A stretch of 64,000 nucleotides of DNA, taken from NCBI GenBank assembly GCA_910585685.1, contig CAJUEO010000001.1, positions 86,520-150,519 on the forward strand. The letters run 5' to 3'. This stretch comes from an uncultured Christensenella sp. (GTDB taxonomy: Bacteria > Bacillota > Clostridia > Christensenellales > Borkfalkiaceae). Positions 54,722 through 62,512 of the stretch are shown piece by piece. The position numbers and the translations under genes were made by a program. Every line of letters starts with the position of its first letter. Position 1 is the first letter of the stretch. Under the pieces are notes generated by a model. That model was not told where the DNA came from, ran no database searches, and saw only the letters and a program-made list of their open reading frames with translations.

Positions 54722-54792
54722 TATCCCTCTTTTGGGATAAGTATATCATCCCTAATTAGGGATTGTCAAGTATTTATCCCTAATTAGGGATA
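54722..54792. promoter_or_regulatory. Three palindromic operators before the second Cro/CI-type gene
   Basis: TATCCCTCTTTTGGGATA (54,722-54,739), ATCCCTAATTAGGGAT (54,748-54,763) and TATCCCTAATTAGGGATA (54,775-54,792). The last two share a perfect 16-bp palindrome. Centres are 25 and 28 bases apart, and the last ends 24 bases before the ATG at 54,817. The arrangement is that of a phage-like repressor operator. Confidence 0.8.
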
Positions 54793-54816
54793 AAATGTAT
54801 ATACTAAGGATATGAT

Positions 54817-55020
54817 ATGGAAAAATTTTCGGAAAGATTAAAAGAGTTAAGACAAGAAAAGGGACTGTCTATTCAAGGATTAGCTAAGGAAGTGCAGATA
54901 AGCTCGTCAGCTCTTTGTCGATGGGAAAATTGCCAAGCAGATATAAGAGGTTCTCAACTTGTTATACTTGCAAAATATTTTGGCGTAACTATTGATTATT
55001 TAATGGGTTTAGAAGATTAA
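54817..55020 (+). CDS. Cro/CI-type (XRE) regulator
   Basis: A 67-residue protein consisting of one HTH domain: FSERLKELRQEKGLSIQGLA, then KEVQISSSALCRWENCQADI and the family-typical end LVILAKYFGVTIDYLMGLED. The ribosome site AAGGA stands before the ATG. The three palindromes upstream are its likely operators. It is convergent with the double-HTH gene; a hairpin separates them. Confidence 0.88.
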   Translation: MEKFSERLKELRQEKGLSIQGLAKEVQISSSALCRWENCQADIRGSQLVILAKYFGVTIDYLMGLED

Positions 55021-55030
55021 CAAATAATTT

Positions 55031-55062
55031 ATCCCTCGGACTTTTGTCCGAGGGATTTGTGT
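55031..55062. terminator. Hairpin between convergent regulators
   Basis: ATCCCTCGGAC (55,031-55,041), loop TTTT, GTCCGAGGGAT (55,046-55,056), followed by TTGTGTTTG. It lies 10 bases after the stop of the upstream regulator. Confidence 0.7.
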
Positions 55063-55083
55063 TTGTGGGAAATTTTTTATTCG

Positions 55084-55521
55084 TTATTTTTCTCTGCCGA
55101 GAACACAATCAACCGTACAGTCAAAATATTTAGCAAGCGCAATCAAGCCGTCGGGTTCGGGTAATCGTTTGTCGTTTTTCCAATCAAAGTAGTTGCCTTC
55201 CGGAATTTTTGCCTCTCTGCAAAATGCTGCGCCGCTTAAATTTTTTGAATTGACTAATTCTTGAAGTCTAACGCTGAATTTCGGACAAGGTAAAAATTCT
55301 TGATTGCAGCCGTACTCATTAAATCCCAATAAATAATCAACCGAGCAATTAAATAAATTAGCAAGACCTACGAGGTTTTTAAATGAAGGTTCACGATTAC
55401 CTTGTAAATATCTGCAAACAGTTGAAACTGAAACGCCCAAACATTTGGCAAGACTTTTCTGGTTTAAATTATTGACAATCATAAGTCCTTTTAAGTTTTC
55501 GACAAATTTCATCAAATTCAT
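55084..55521 (-). CDS. Regulator with two tandem Cro/CI-type HTH domains
   Basis: A 145-residue protein carrying two HTH units: FVENLKGLMIVNNLNQKSLA ... FNCSVDYLLGFNEYG (residues ~6-70) and FSVRLQELVNSKNLSGAAFC ... FDCTVDCVLGREK (~80-145). Each ends in the usual xxSVDYLLG segment. Two complete XRE domains in one short chain are uncommon and look like an internal duplication followed by divergence; the second lacks a typical recognition helix (REAKIPEGNYFDW). A fused dimer that binds one operator is possible. It is divergent from a small gene with an imperfect dyad and promoter between them. Confidence 0.85.
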   Translation of the reverse strand: MNLMKFVENLKGLMIVNNLNQKSLAKCLGVSVSTVCRYLQGNREPSFKNLVGLANLFNCSVDYLLGFNEYGCNQEFLPCPKFSVRLQELVNSKNLSGAAFCREAKIPEGNYFDWKNDKRLPEPDGLIALAKYFDCTVDCVLGREK

Positions 55522-55553
55522 ACAAACACAGACCTTTTTTTTAATTTAATTAT

Positions 55554-55605
55554 CTCCGCAAAGGCAATTGTTTGCTTGCAAATTGCTTTTACGGAGAGGT
55601 ATAAT
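55554..55605. promoter_or_regulatory. Imperfect dyad and promoter between divergent genes
   Basis: CTCCGCAAAGGCAATTG (55,554-55,570) and AAATTGCTTTTACGGAG (55,580-55,596) form an imperfect inverted repeat. TATAAT (55,600-55,605) follows with TTGCAA (55,576-55,581) 18 bases before it. The dyad overlaps the -35, as expected for a repressor site of the double-HTH protein. Confidence 0.55.
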
Positions 55606-55656
55606 AGACTTACACTAATGAGCGCGCATAAGTGAAATTTATTGAGGTACAAAAGT

Positions 55657-55863
55657 ATGTGTAAGTTACAAAAATTTAGTACAATTGAACAATCTGTTGA
55701 TATGAAAGCAGCAGTAAATGAACGTGAAATTAAAAAAGAAGAGTTAATTTTAGAGCTTAAACCTTTAATTGAAGATTATTTTATCGGTTCGTTTAAAGTT
55801 GAGGGGAATAAGCTAAATATCGGATTTTTTAACGGACAAAATTTTATATTGACTGTTTTATAA
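55657..55863 (+). CDS. Small hypothetical protein
   Basis: 68 residues from ATG 55,657 (GAGG upstream; a TTG at 55,642 is the alternative). It has a charged helical part (KAAVNEREIKKEELILELKP) and a beta-like end (FKVEGNKLNIGFFNGQNFIL). No family recognised. It is transcribed divergently from the double-HTH regulator, probably under its control, and is followed by a GC-rich hairpin. Confidence 0.55.
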   Translation: MCKLQKFSTIEQSVDMKAAVNEREIKKEELILELKPLIEDYFIGSFKVEGNKLNIGFFNGQNFILTVL

Positions 55864-55868
55864 AACGG

Positions 55869-55895
55869 CGCCCCTCTGCACGCGGTAGAGGGGCG
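55869..55895 (+). terminator. GC-rich hairpin after the small gene
   Basis: CGCCCCTCT (55,869-55,877) pairs with AGAGGGGCG (55,887-55,895). No T run follows, so termination would be weak. Confidence 0.5.
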
Positions 55896-55917
55896 GTATT
55901 AATAACTTACGGCTCTA

Positions 55918-55946
55918 TTGACAAACACGGCGTTTGCTGATATAAT
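55918..55946 (+). promoter_or_regulatory. Full-consensus promoter
   Basis: TTGACA (55,918-55,923), 17 bases, TATAAT (55,941-55,946): both hexamers match consensus. It serves the gene at 56,004. Confidence 0.9.
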
Positions 55947-56003
55947 TGTGGTACAAATTATATGGGGGAGTACTGCGGCAATAAACGTGTTTAAGGAGTG
56001 ACT

Positions 56004-56513
56004 GTGAAAAAGAAAATAGTTATAGCGGTAATAATAATAGCATTGCTGTGCGGAATCGGCGGCTGTGTGTATATTTGTTGGCGTGTATTCGGTTATAGCG
56101 ACGAACGCACTAATTCCGAAGCCGAAAAATATGCAAAAGACGAGTTGGGCTATGACGAAGTTTGGTTTATATGTATGGGGTATGACGCGATTGAGCCTGA
56201 ATTTGATTTTCATCCCAGCATTTTAGTTTTCGGAGTTAAAGACGGAGAAGAAATTCTTGCCGCCATACCTTTTTTTAAATCGGACGACGAGCCGCCTGTT
56301 GTAATGGACTGGCCGTTTAAACATTCTTTCGCACAGATAGTCGCTTTTTTGCATGAAAACGATATTGAGTGCGAAAAGAAAGATTACCGCGCGTTTAGTT
56401 TGGAAAACAGACCCGAAACAGGGTTTGATACTATTAAGCCCGAACTTCGTTTGGTTTTGGTTTATCATAATTATTGTGTGACAGAAATCGACGGAAATTT
56501 AATTTTAATTTAA
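56004..56513 (+). CDS. Membrane-anchored hypothetical protein
   Basis: 169 residues from GTG 56,004, chosen because AAGGAG lies five bases upstream; a second GTG at 55,998 overlaps that site. One N-terminal membrane segment or signal anchor (IVIAVIIIALLCGIGGCVYI), then a soluble part with conserved-looking acidic and aromatic residues (YAKDELGYDEVWFICMGYDA ... GNLILI). Cys in LLCGIGGC could serve as a lipobox, but the match is poor. Function unknown. It has its own strong promoter and a strong terminator, so it is a single-gene unit. Confidence 0.7.
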   Translation: MKKKIVIAVIIIALLCGIGGCVYICWRVFGYSDERTNSEAEKYAKDELGYDEVWFICMGYDAIEPEFDFHPSILVFGVKDGEEILAAIPFFKSDDEPPVVMDWPFKHSFAQIVAFLHENDIECEKKDYRAFSLENRPETGFDTIKPELRLVLVYHNYCVTEIDGNLILI

Positions 56514-56519
56514 ACAAAC

Positions 56520-56555
56520 GCCCTCTCTACCGTGAGTAGAGAGGGCATTTTGTAT
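56520..56555 (+). terminator. Terminator of the membrane-anchored hypothetical gene
   Basis: GCCCTCTCTAC (56,520-56,530) pairs perfectly with GTAGAGAGGGC (56,536-56,546), followed by ATTTTGT. Confidence 0.85.
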
Positions 56556-56660
56556 AGTAGAATTGCTAATTTTAACAGTAGCGCCGTACAAATTAAAAGT
56601 AGGTTTACCTTGCGGAAAATTCGTATATAATTAAAAAAAAGGCAAAAACAGGAGTTATAT

Positions 56661-57338
56661 ATGAAAAATGCGGCTGCTTTAAACACAAAACGCAAGTACT
56701 TACCGCCCGTATATACCAAGGGTGAAGAAATTTTCAACGCGGTGTCGCACATTGTCGGCGGCGCTTTCGGACTTATCGCGCTTATAGTTCTGCTTATTTA
56801 CACTTACCCCAATCCGTCGTATATGTGGGCTGTAACGGCTTTCGGTCTGGGCATTATAATACTCTATACAATGAGCGCGCTATATCACTTTTTGCCGAGC
56901 GGCGGCGGAAAAAAGGTGTTCCGCATCTTTGACCACTGCACGATATTTTTGTTGATTGCCGGCACATATACGCCCTTTTGCGTAATTGCGTTAGAGGGAA
57001 ATATTCTTGGGCTTATAATACTTATAATCGAATGGTCGCTTGCTGTTATAGGCATAACGGGCAACGCGATAGCAATGAACAACAAGTTTGTAAAGGCATT
57101 ATCCATGGCGTCGTACTGTGTTATGGGCTGGCTTATTTTAATTGCCTTTGTACCGCTTATGCAAAGTATTTCCGCGGCAAGCTTCTGGCTGCTTTTGCTG
57201 GGCGGAATAGCTTACACCTTCGGCATACTCTTTTACGCGCTCGGCAAAAGAGTAAAATATTTTCATTCCGTGTGGCACTTGTTCGATATTTTAGGCACGG
57301 TTTTGCAGTTTGCAAGCATTCTTTTAATTTTGTTATAA
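56661..57338 (+). CDS. Hemolysin III family (TrhA/YqfA, PAQR-like) membrane protein
   Basis: A 225-residue protein with seven predicted membrane segments. The family's metal-site histidines are visible: AVSHIVGGAFG (His near residue 30), SALYHFLP (His near 75) and the C-terminal FHSVWHLFDILG. An EEIFNAVSH start is typical. The family belongs to the CREST superfamily of presumed metal-dependent membrane hydrolases; in bacteria TrhA is linked to membrane energetics and lipid homeostasis. The hemolysin name is historical. The ribosome site CAGGAG precedes the ATG. TATAAT near 56,626-56,631 may be its promoter, with a weak -35. Confidence 0.9.
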   Translation: MKNAAALNTKRKYLPPVYTKGEEIFNAVSHIVGGAFGLIALIVLLIYTYPNPSYMWAVTAFGLGIIILYTMSALYHFLPSGGGKKVFRIFDHCTIFLLIAGTYTPFCVIALEGNILGLIILIIEWSLAVIGITGNAIAMNNKFVKALSMASYCVMGWLILIAFVPLMQSISAASFWLLLLGGIAYTFGILFYALGKRVKYFHSVWHLFDILGTVLQFASILLILL

Positions 57339-57398
57339 ATTTGGCTGTCTATATATTGTGTTTGCTTAAAAATTTTTCAACAACATTTGGTGTTTTTG

Positions 57399-57427
57399 TT
57401 GACAAACGCAACTTGCGCTGTTATAAT
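57399..57427 (+). promoter_or_regulatory. Consensus promoter of the pfl operon
   Basis: TTGACA (57,399-57,404), 17 bases, TATAAT (57,422-57,427). It starts the transcript that carries the riboswitch. Confidence 0.9.
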
Positions 57428-57440
57428 TAAATTCCAACTG

Positions 57441-57522
57441 AATAGCCGCGCGGCAACTGACGAATTAATTGCGAATTAACGCAGGGGAGTCGCGGCGGTT
57501 TGAAATTGTCGTTCGTCTGGGC
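57441..57522 (+). promoter_or_regulatory. ZTP riboswitch (pfl motif)
   Basis: P1: GCCGCG (57,445-57,450) with CGCGGC (57,491-57,496). Conserved-type ACUGACGAA follows at 57,457-57,464. P2: TTAATT (57,465-57,470), loop GCG, AATTAA (57,474-57,479). The core GGGGAG lies at 57,484-57,489. The 3' domain CGTCTGGGC (57,514-57,522) pairs back: GACG (57,459-57,462) with CGTC (57,514-57,517), the known pseudoknot, here co-varied from the usual GGCG/CGCC. ZTP signals low 10-formyl-tetrahydrofolate, and the downstream genes make formate. Confidence 0.9.
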
Positions 57523-57547
57523 TATTTATTGAATAGCCCGATTTTTT
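57519..57547 (+). terminator. Expression-platform terminator of the ZTP riboswitch
   Basis: GGGCTATT (57,519-57,526), loop, GAATAGCCC (57,531-57,539), then six T. Its 5' arm begins inside the riboswitch 3' domain, so ligand-stabilised folding competes with it. An identical GAATAGCC at 57,440-57,447 could be an alternative partner of the same arm. Confidence 0.85.
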
Positions 57548-57571
57548 ATATAAACTTCAAAAAGGTAAGTT

Positions 57572-58285
57572 ATGACGGGAAAAATACACTCAATCGAAAG
57601 TTTCGGCACGGTTGACGGACCGGGGATAAGGTTTGTGCTGTTTATGCAGGGCTGCCCTATGCGCTGTCTGTACTGCCATAACCCCGACACCTGGAACGTG
57701 GGCGCAGGGCGCGAAATTACGGTCGATTGGGCGGTTGCCGAAGTCTTGAAATACAAAAGCTATATAAGCCGCGGCGGAGTTACCGTTTCGGGCGGAGAAC
57801 CGCTTTTACAGCTTGAGTTTGTAGCAGAGTTTTTTAAGCGGTTAAAGCAAGAGGGGATACGCACCGCTCTCGACACCTCGGGCGCAACTTTCCTGAAAGC
57901 GGACGAAAAAATAGAAAAGCTTATAAATTTCACCGACCTTGTGCTTCTCGATATCAAGCATATCGACGACGAAAAGCACAAAAAACTTACGGGTTTTACA
58001 AATAAAAACACGCTTAGTTTCGCAAAATATCTGTCGGATAACGGCAAAACTATGTGGATAAGGCACGTTCTCGTGCCCGACATAACCGACGACAACGAAT
58101 ACTTGAAGGCTTTAAAACAGTTTATCGACGGGTTGAAAACGGTACAAAAAATCGAACTGTTGCCCTATCATACAATGGGCGCGGTAAAGTACGAAAAACT
58201 CGGTTTAGACTATGCGTTAAAGAATGTTTTGCCGCCTTCGGACGAAGCAATTAAAAACGCAAAAACAATACTCGGTATATCATAG
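57572..58285 (+). CDS. pflA: Pyruvate formate-lyase activating enzyme
   Basis: A 237-residue radical SAM protein. The cluster motif CxxxCxxC lies in [14 protein letters not shown] (residues ~28-41), and the SAM-binding SGGEPLLQ follows (~71-78). It begins [20 protein letters not shown], typical of PflA. It installs the glycyl radical on pyruvate formate-lyase. The gene is under the ZTP riboswitch and precedes pflB, the reverse of the E. coli order. Confidence 0.95.
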   Translation: MTGKIHSIESFGTVDGPGIRFVLFMQGCPMRCLYCHNPDTWNVGAGREITVDWAVAEVLKYKSYISRGGVTVSGGEPLLQLEFVAEFFKRLKQEGIRTALDTSGATFLKADEKIEKLINFTDLVLLDIKHIDDEKHKKLTGFTNKNTLSFAKYLSDNGKTMWIRHVLVPDITDDNEYLKALKQFIDGLKTVQKIELLPYHTMGAVKYEKLGLDYALKNVLPPSDEAIKNAKTILGIS

Positions 58286-58304
58286 GAAAAGTGAGGTAAC
58301 ATTT

Positions 58305-60551
58305 ATGCAGTTCAAGGCATGGGAAGGCTTCAACCTCGGCAAATGGAGCGAGGAAGTCAACGTAAGAGATTTCATTCAAAACAACTATACCCCGTATGAG
58401 GGTGACGGCGCGTTTCTTGCCGACGCCACCGAGGCAACCAAAAAGCTTTGGGACGAAATTTGCGCCCTTTCCAAAAAAGAGCGCGAAAACGGCGGAGTGC
58501 TCGACGCGGACACGGCTGTGGTGTCGTCGCTAACTTCGCACGAGGCAGGCTATATTCATAAAGAGCTTGAAAAAATTGTCGGTTTACAGACGGACAAGCC
58601 TTTCAAACGCTCGTTGCAGCCCTTCGGCGGCATAAAAATGGCGGAACAGGCTTTGAATATGTACGGCTATCAACTCGACGCCGGCATTAAAGAAGTGTTT
58701 TCAAAGTACCGCAAAACTCACAACGACGGCGTTTATGACGCGTACACCCCCGAAATGCGCCGCGCACGCAAAGCGCATATTCTTACGGGACTTCCCGACA
58801 CCTACGGCAGGGGCAGAATAGTGGGGGATTACAGGCGCGTCGCGCTCTACGGCGTGGACTATCTCATCTCTCAAAAGGAAATGGATAAGCTTAATATGGA
58901 CGGGGAAATGACCCCCGACCGCGTACGCGACCGCGAGGAGCTTTCCGAACAGATTAAGGCGCTTAAAAATCTTAAAGCAATGGCGCAAATTTACGGTTTG
59001 GATATCTCGCAGCCGGCAGAAACGGCGCAGCAGGCTGTTCAGGCGCTGTATTTCGGCTATCTCGCTGCCGTCAAGGACCAGAACGGTGCGGCAATGTCGA
59101 TAGGCAGAAATTCAACCTTCCTCGACATATATATCAAGCGCGATATCGAGCGCGGCGTTATAGACGAAAGCGCCGCTCAGGAACTTATAGATCACTTTGT
59201 TATGAAGTTGCGCATTGTTAAGTTTATGCGCACTAAGGAATATAACGAGCTTTTCTCGGGCGACCCTACCTGGGTAACGGAGTCAATCGGCGGAATGGGT
59301 GTGGACGGAAGAACGCTCGTCACAAAAACTTCTTTCAGAATTTTGCACACACTTACTAATCTCGGGCCGGCTCCCGAACCCAACCTTACCGTGCTTTGGA
59401 GCAAACATTTGCCCGACGGTTTTAAAAATTTCTGCGCAAAGCTCTCAATCGAGACTTCGGCAATTCAGTACGAAAGCGACGATTTGATGCGCCCCGAACT
59501 CGGTGACGACTATTGCATAGCCTGCTGCGTCAGCGGTATGCGCGTCGGTAAGGATATGCAGTTTTTCGGCGCAAGGGCAAACCTCGCAAAGTGCCTTCTT
59601 TACGCAATCAACGGCGGAAAGGACGAGGGTATCAAGGATAAAGACGGCAGCCCTATGCAGGTTTCTCCTGCGTTCGAGCCCGTTCACGGTGACGGTAAGC
59701 TTGATTTCGAGGACGTAAAGGAAAAGTACGAGCAGATGATGGATTGGCTTGCAAGGCTGTATGTCAATACCCTCAATCTAATTCACTATATGCACGACAA
59801 GTACAGCTATGAAGCGCTTGAAATGGCGCTGCACGATACTTGCGTGCGCAGGTTCTTCGCAACGGGCGTGGCAGGACTTTCGTGCGCGGCGGACTCGCTT
59901 TCGGCTATAAAATATGCCAGCGTCTATCCCGTAAGAAACGAGGACGGAATAGTCTGCGACTTCAAAATCGAGGGTGATTTTCCCAAGTACGGCAACAACG
60001 ACGACAGGGTTGACGAACTTGCCGTATGGCTTGTAAAGACCTTTATGAACAAGATAAAGAGCCACTTCACCTACCGCGAAAGCGTGCCCACAATGTCCAT
60101 TTTGACTATTACAAGCAACGTTGTCTACGGCAAAAATACGGGCAACACGCCCGACGGAAGAAGGGCCGGTCAGCCCCTTGCGCCCGGTGCAAACCCCATG
60201 CACGGCAGGGACTGCTGCGGCGCGCTCGCTTCGCTCGAATCGGTTGCAAAACTCCCCTACGAGTACTCGCGCGACGGAATTTCAAATACCTTTTCGATAA
60301 CTCCCGAAAGCCTCGGAAAGAGCGAAAAGGTGGAAAATCTTGTATCCCTTCTCGACGGCTACGTTGCAGACGGCGGCTATCACCTCAACGTCAACGTGTT
60401 CAACAGAGAAACGCTTTTGGACGCGCAGGCTCACCCCGAAAAATATCCTCAGCTCACAATCCGCGTTTCGGGCTATGCGGTCAACTTCAACAAGCTAACG
60501 CGCGAACAGCAAAACGACGTAATTTCCCGTACAATCCACACAAAGTTTTAA
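58305..60551 (+). CDS. pflB: Pyruvate formate-lyase (formate C-acetyltransferase)
   Basis: 748 residues from ATG 58,305 (GTGAGG upstream; the frame extends back into pflA but without a start of its own). The active-site cysteine pair is in [20 protein letters not shown], and the C-terminal glycyl-radical motif is [12 protein letters not shown] with the usual end ISRTIHTKF. It converts pyruvate and CoA to acetyl-CoA and formate under anoxic conditions. Formate feeds 10-formyl-tetrahydrofolate synthesis, which explains control by the ZTP riboswitch. Confidence 0.96.
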   Translation: MQFKAWEGFNLGKWSEEVNVRDFIQNNYTPYEGDGAFLADATEATKKLWDEICALSKKERENGGVLDADTAVVSSLTSHEAGYIHKELEKIVGLQTDKPFKRSLQPFGGIKMAEQALNMYGYQLDAGIKEVFSKYRKTHNDGVYDAYTPEMRRARKAHILTGLPDTYGRGRIVGDYRRVALYGVDYLISQKEMDKLNMDGEMTPDRVRDREELSEQIKALKNLKAMAQIYGLDISQPAETAQQAVQALYFGYLAAVKDQNGAAMSIGRNSTFLDIYIKRDIERGVIDESAAQELIDHFVMKLRIVKFMRTKEYNELFSGDPTWVTESIGGMGVDGRTLVTKTSFRILHTLTNLGPAPEPNLTVLWSKHLPDGFKNFCAKLSIETSAIQYESDDLMRPELGDDYCIACCVSGMRVGKDMQFFGARANLAKCLLYAINGGKDEGIKDKDGSPMQVSPAFEPVHGDGKLDFEDVKEKYEQMMDWLARLYVNTLNLIHYMHDKYSYEALEMALHDTCVRRFFATGVAGLSCAADSLSAIKYASVYPVRNEDGIVCDFKIEGDFPKYGNNDDRVDELAVWLVKTFMNKIKSHFTYRESVPTMSILTITSNVVYGKNTGNTPDGRRAGQPLAPGANPMHGRDCCGALASLESVAKLPYEYSRDGISNTFSITPESLGKSEKVENLVSLLDGYVADGGYHLNVNVFNRETLLDAQAHPEKYPQLTIRVSGYAVNFNKLTREQQNDVISRTIHTKF

Positions 60552-60556
60552 AATTT

Positions 60557-60587
60557 AAAGCGACGCATTTTGCGTCGCTTTTTTTTA
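60557..60587. terminator. Terminator shared by pflB and cwlD
   Basis: AAAGCGACGCA (60,557-60,567), loop TTT, TGCGTCGCTTT (60,571-60,581) and further T to 60,586. On the minus strand the A run after the stop of cwlD gives a similar signal. Confidence 0.9.
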
Positions 60588-61274
60588 TGAATAATAGCTC
60601 ACTGCGCCTTTAAATATCGCATAGGCAATATTTTTTTGATATTCCTCCGATATAAGCAGCTTTTCGTCGTCGGGGTTGGACAAAAATCCGCACTCGACAA
60701 TTACCGACGGATTGGGCGTGCATTTGAGCATATAATAATCCCCGACAAGCGCCTCGTTCTTTTTTGCGCACTCGTCCATTTGGTTGATGGAAGATTGAAT
60801 GCTGTTTGCAAGTTTTTTGCCGCCTTCGCTGTTCTTATCGAAGAACACCGTACCGCCTCTGCGTGAAGGGTAGGGGCACTTGTTTTGGTGTATTGAAATA
60901 ACTAAGTCGGCTTTGTTTTCTTCTATAATTTGCTTGCGCTTTTTCATATCGCGCATTTTAAAGCCCTTTGTCGGCATTCCGTAAAGTCCGCCGTTTGTGC
61001 TTCTTGTCATGACAACTTTAAATCCTGCGTTTACAAAACAGCCTTTAAGCTTTTTTGCTATTGCAAGATTAATGTCGCTCTCTTTTACGTCTGTTTCCAT
61101 GCCTCGCACTCCGGCGTCGACGCCGCCGTGTCCTGCGTCGATAACAACGATAAGTTGCGACTGTGCGGCAACTCCGCGCGCTGAAACGCCGCAAAATATG
61201 CCCAAAGTTACGCCAAATGCAATTATAAGCGATAAAGTTATTACAACGGTCTTTTTAAGAGTTATTATTTTCAC
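60585..61274 (-). CDS. cwlD: N-acetylmuramoyl-L-alanine amidase, CwlD-like
   Basis: A 229-residue Amidase_3 protein with an N-terminal signal anchor (VVITLSLIIAFGVTLGIFCG), zinc-site motifs VIDAGHGGVDAGV (His near residue 49), the Glu in VKESDINLAIAKKL, SIHQNKCPYPSRRG (His ~129) and the catalytic-Glu VIVECGFLSNPDD (~192-204). Length and the segment TRSTNGGLYG fit CwlD, which trims peptides from muramic acid during spore cortex synthesis. This suggests a spore-forming lineage. It is convergent with pflB and divergent from mrnC. Confidence 0.85.
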   Translation of the reverse strand: MKIITLKKTVVITLSLIIAFGVTLGIFCGVSARGVAAQSQLIVVIDAGHGGVDAGVRGMETDVKESDINLAIAKKLKGCFVNAGFKVVMTRSTNGGLYGMPTKGFKMRDMKKRKQIIEENKADLVISIHQNKCPYPSRRGGTVFFDKNSEGGKKLANSIQSSINQMDECAKKNEALVGDYYMLKCTPNPSVIVECGFLSNPDDEKLLISEEYQKNIAYAIFKGAVSYYS

Positions 61275-61293
61275 GCTATATACTATGGATTTA

Positions 61294-61322
61294 TTGCGTT
61301 TTTTATGATTATATGTTATAAT
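61294..61322 (+). promoter_or_regulatory. Promoter directly before mrnC
   Basis: TTGCGT (61,294-61,299), 17 bases, TATAAT (61,317-61,322). The ATG of mrnC lies only 10 bases after the -10, so the transcript would have almost no leader. Confidence 0.65.
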
Positions 61323-61332
61323 TTAATGGAGT

Positions 61333-61719
61333 ATGTTTAAATTTTTTACTACGCTTTCCGAAAATGAAGCAAGAAATATAAGCCCCGTTACGCTTGCATT
61401 TGTCGGCGACGCCGTTTACACGCTTTATGTGCGCGAAAAGCTTGTTGTCGAGCGCGACTTGTCGACGGGCGCACTGCAAAAGCTATCCTCGTCCGAGGTA
61501 TCCGCGCACGGTCAAAATATACTTCTTGAAAAAATAATCCCCCTTTTAAGCGAGGAGGAAATTGCGGTTTTCAAGCGTGGCAGAAACGCAAAAAAACCTT
61601 CCAAAAGCAAAAGCGCCACGGTTTTCGAATACAACAACTCAACGGGGTTCGAGTCGCTTTTGGGCTATTTATACCTCGTCGGCAGATACGAGAGAATAGA
61701 GCAACTCCTGGATAATTGA
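61333..61719 (+). CDS. mrnC: Mini-ribonuclease III (23S rRNA maturation)
   Basis: A 128-residue protein consisting of one RNase III catalytic domain: LAFVGDAVYTLYVREKLVVE (residues ~22-41) holds the first catalytic Asp, and FESLLGYLYLVGRYERIEQL (~105-124) the second acidic site. There is no double-stranded RNA-binding domain, as is normal for MrnC. GGAG lies only one base before the ATG, and no other in-frame start precedes the domain. It is followed by rlmB and sigH, as in Bacillus (where yacP lies between the latter two). Confidence 0.92.
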   Translation: MFKFFTTLSENEARNISPVTLAFVGDAVYTLYVREKLVVERDLSTGALQKLSSSEVSAHGQNILLEKIIPLLSEEEIAVFKRGRNAKKPSKSKSATVFEYNNSTGFESLLGYLYLVGRYERIEQLLDN

Positions 61720-61804
61720 ATTTTTGGAGCAAAGACATTTTTGCGCGAACTTGCGCCTCAGCGAGGTGAATTTGCGTGACTAAATTTTTGTGAGGTAATT
61801 ATAT

Positions 61805-62512
61805 ATGAAATACGAGGGGAGAAATTCCGTTTTGGAACTTTTGAAAACGGATAAAAATATAGATAAAATACTAATTGATAAAAACCTTTCGGGCAGTTTA
61901 AAGGTTATCTGCGCGGAAGCACATAAAAAGAAAATAAAGTTGCAGTTTGTTTTTAAAAAAGTTTTGGATAAAGAGAGCGACGACGGCAGACATCAGGGCG
62001 TTATTGCCTATGCCACCGACTACGAGTATGCCACTATCTACGACATTTTACAGAGCGACGACAAAAGCGGGCTTGTAATTGTCTGCGACGGAATAGAGGA
62101 CGTTCATAATTTAGGCGCGATAATAAGGGTTGCCGAATGCGCAGGCGCGAACGGCGTTATTATAACGGCGCAAAATTCCGCCAGCGTGACCGACGCAGTT
62201 ATCCGCGTTTCCGCAGGCGCAGCCGAACATATAAAGGTTGCAAAAATCAACTCGCTTGTCTTTGCGATAGAAAAACTCAAACAGGCAGGGTATTGGCTGT
62301 ACGCGCTCGAAGCCGACGGAGAGGATATCTACAAGGCAAATATTTCGGGTAAAGTTGCACTCGTTATAGGCGGAGAGGACAGCGGAGTCAGAAGGCTTAC
62401 AAGGGACAAATGCGACTTTTGTCTTGCTCTGCCCCTGCACGGCAAGGTAAACTCGTTAAACGCGTCTGTCGCGCTCGGCATAGCCGCTTACGAGGTAATT
62501 AGACGCAGATGA
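61805..62512 (+). CDS. rlmB: 23S rRNA (guanosine-2'-O)-methyltransferase RlmB (TrmH family)
   Basis: A 235-residue SPOUT methyltransferase. The N-terminal substrate-binding domain begins MKYEGRNSVLELLK. The catalytic domain has DGIEDVHNLGAIIRVAECAG (motif 1), LVIGGEDSGVRRL (motif 2) and LPLHGKVNSLNASVALGIAA (motif 3, part of the SAM knot). It methylates a guanosine in 23S rRNA. The ATGA at its end overlaps the next start, coupling it to sigH. Confidence 0.92.
   Translation: MKYEGRNSVLELLKTDKNIDKILIDKNLSGSLKVICAEAHKKKIKLQFVFKKVLDKESDDGRHQGVIAYATDYEYATIYDILQSDDKSGLVIVCDGIEDVHNLGAIIRVAECAGANGVIITAQNSASVTDAVIRVSAGAAEHIKVAKINSLVFAIEKLKQAGYWLYALEADGEDIYKANISGKVALVIGGEDSGVRRLTRDKCDFCLALPLHGKVNSLNASVALGIAAYEVIRRR

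Noticed and set aside
58224..58304. Extended start of pflB inside pflA
   Set aside because: The sequence is a shadow of the pflA C-terminus; the ATG at 58,305 has a ribosome site and the family N-terminus.
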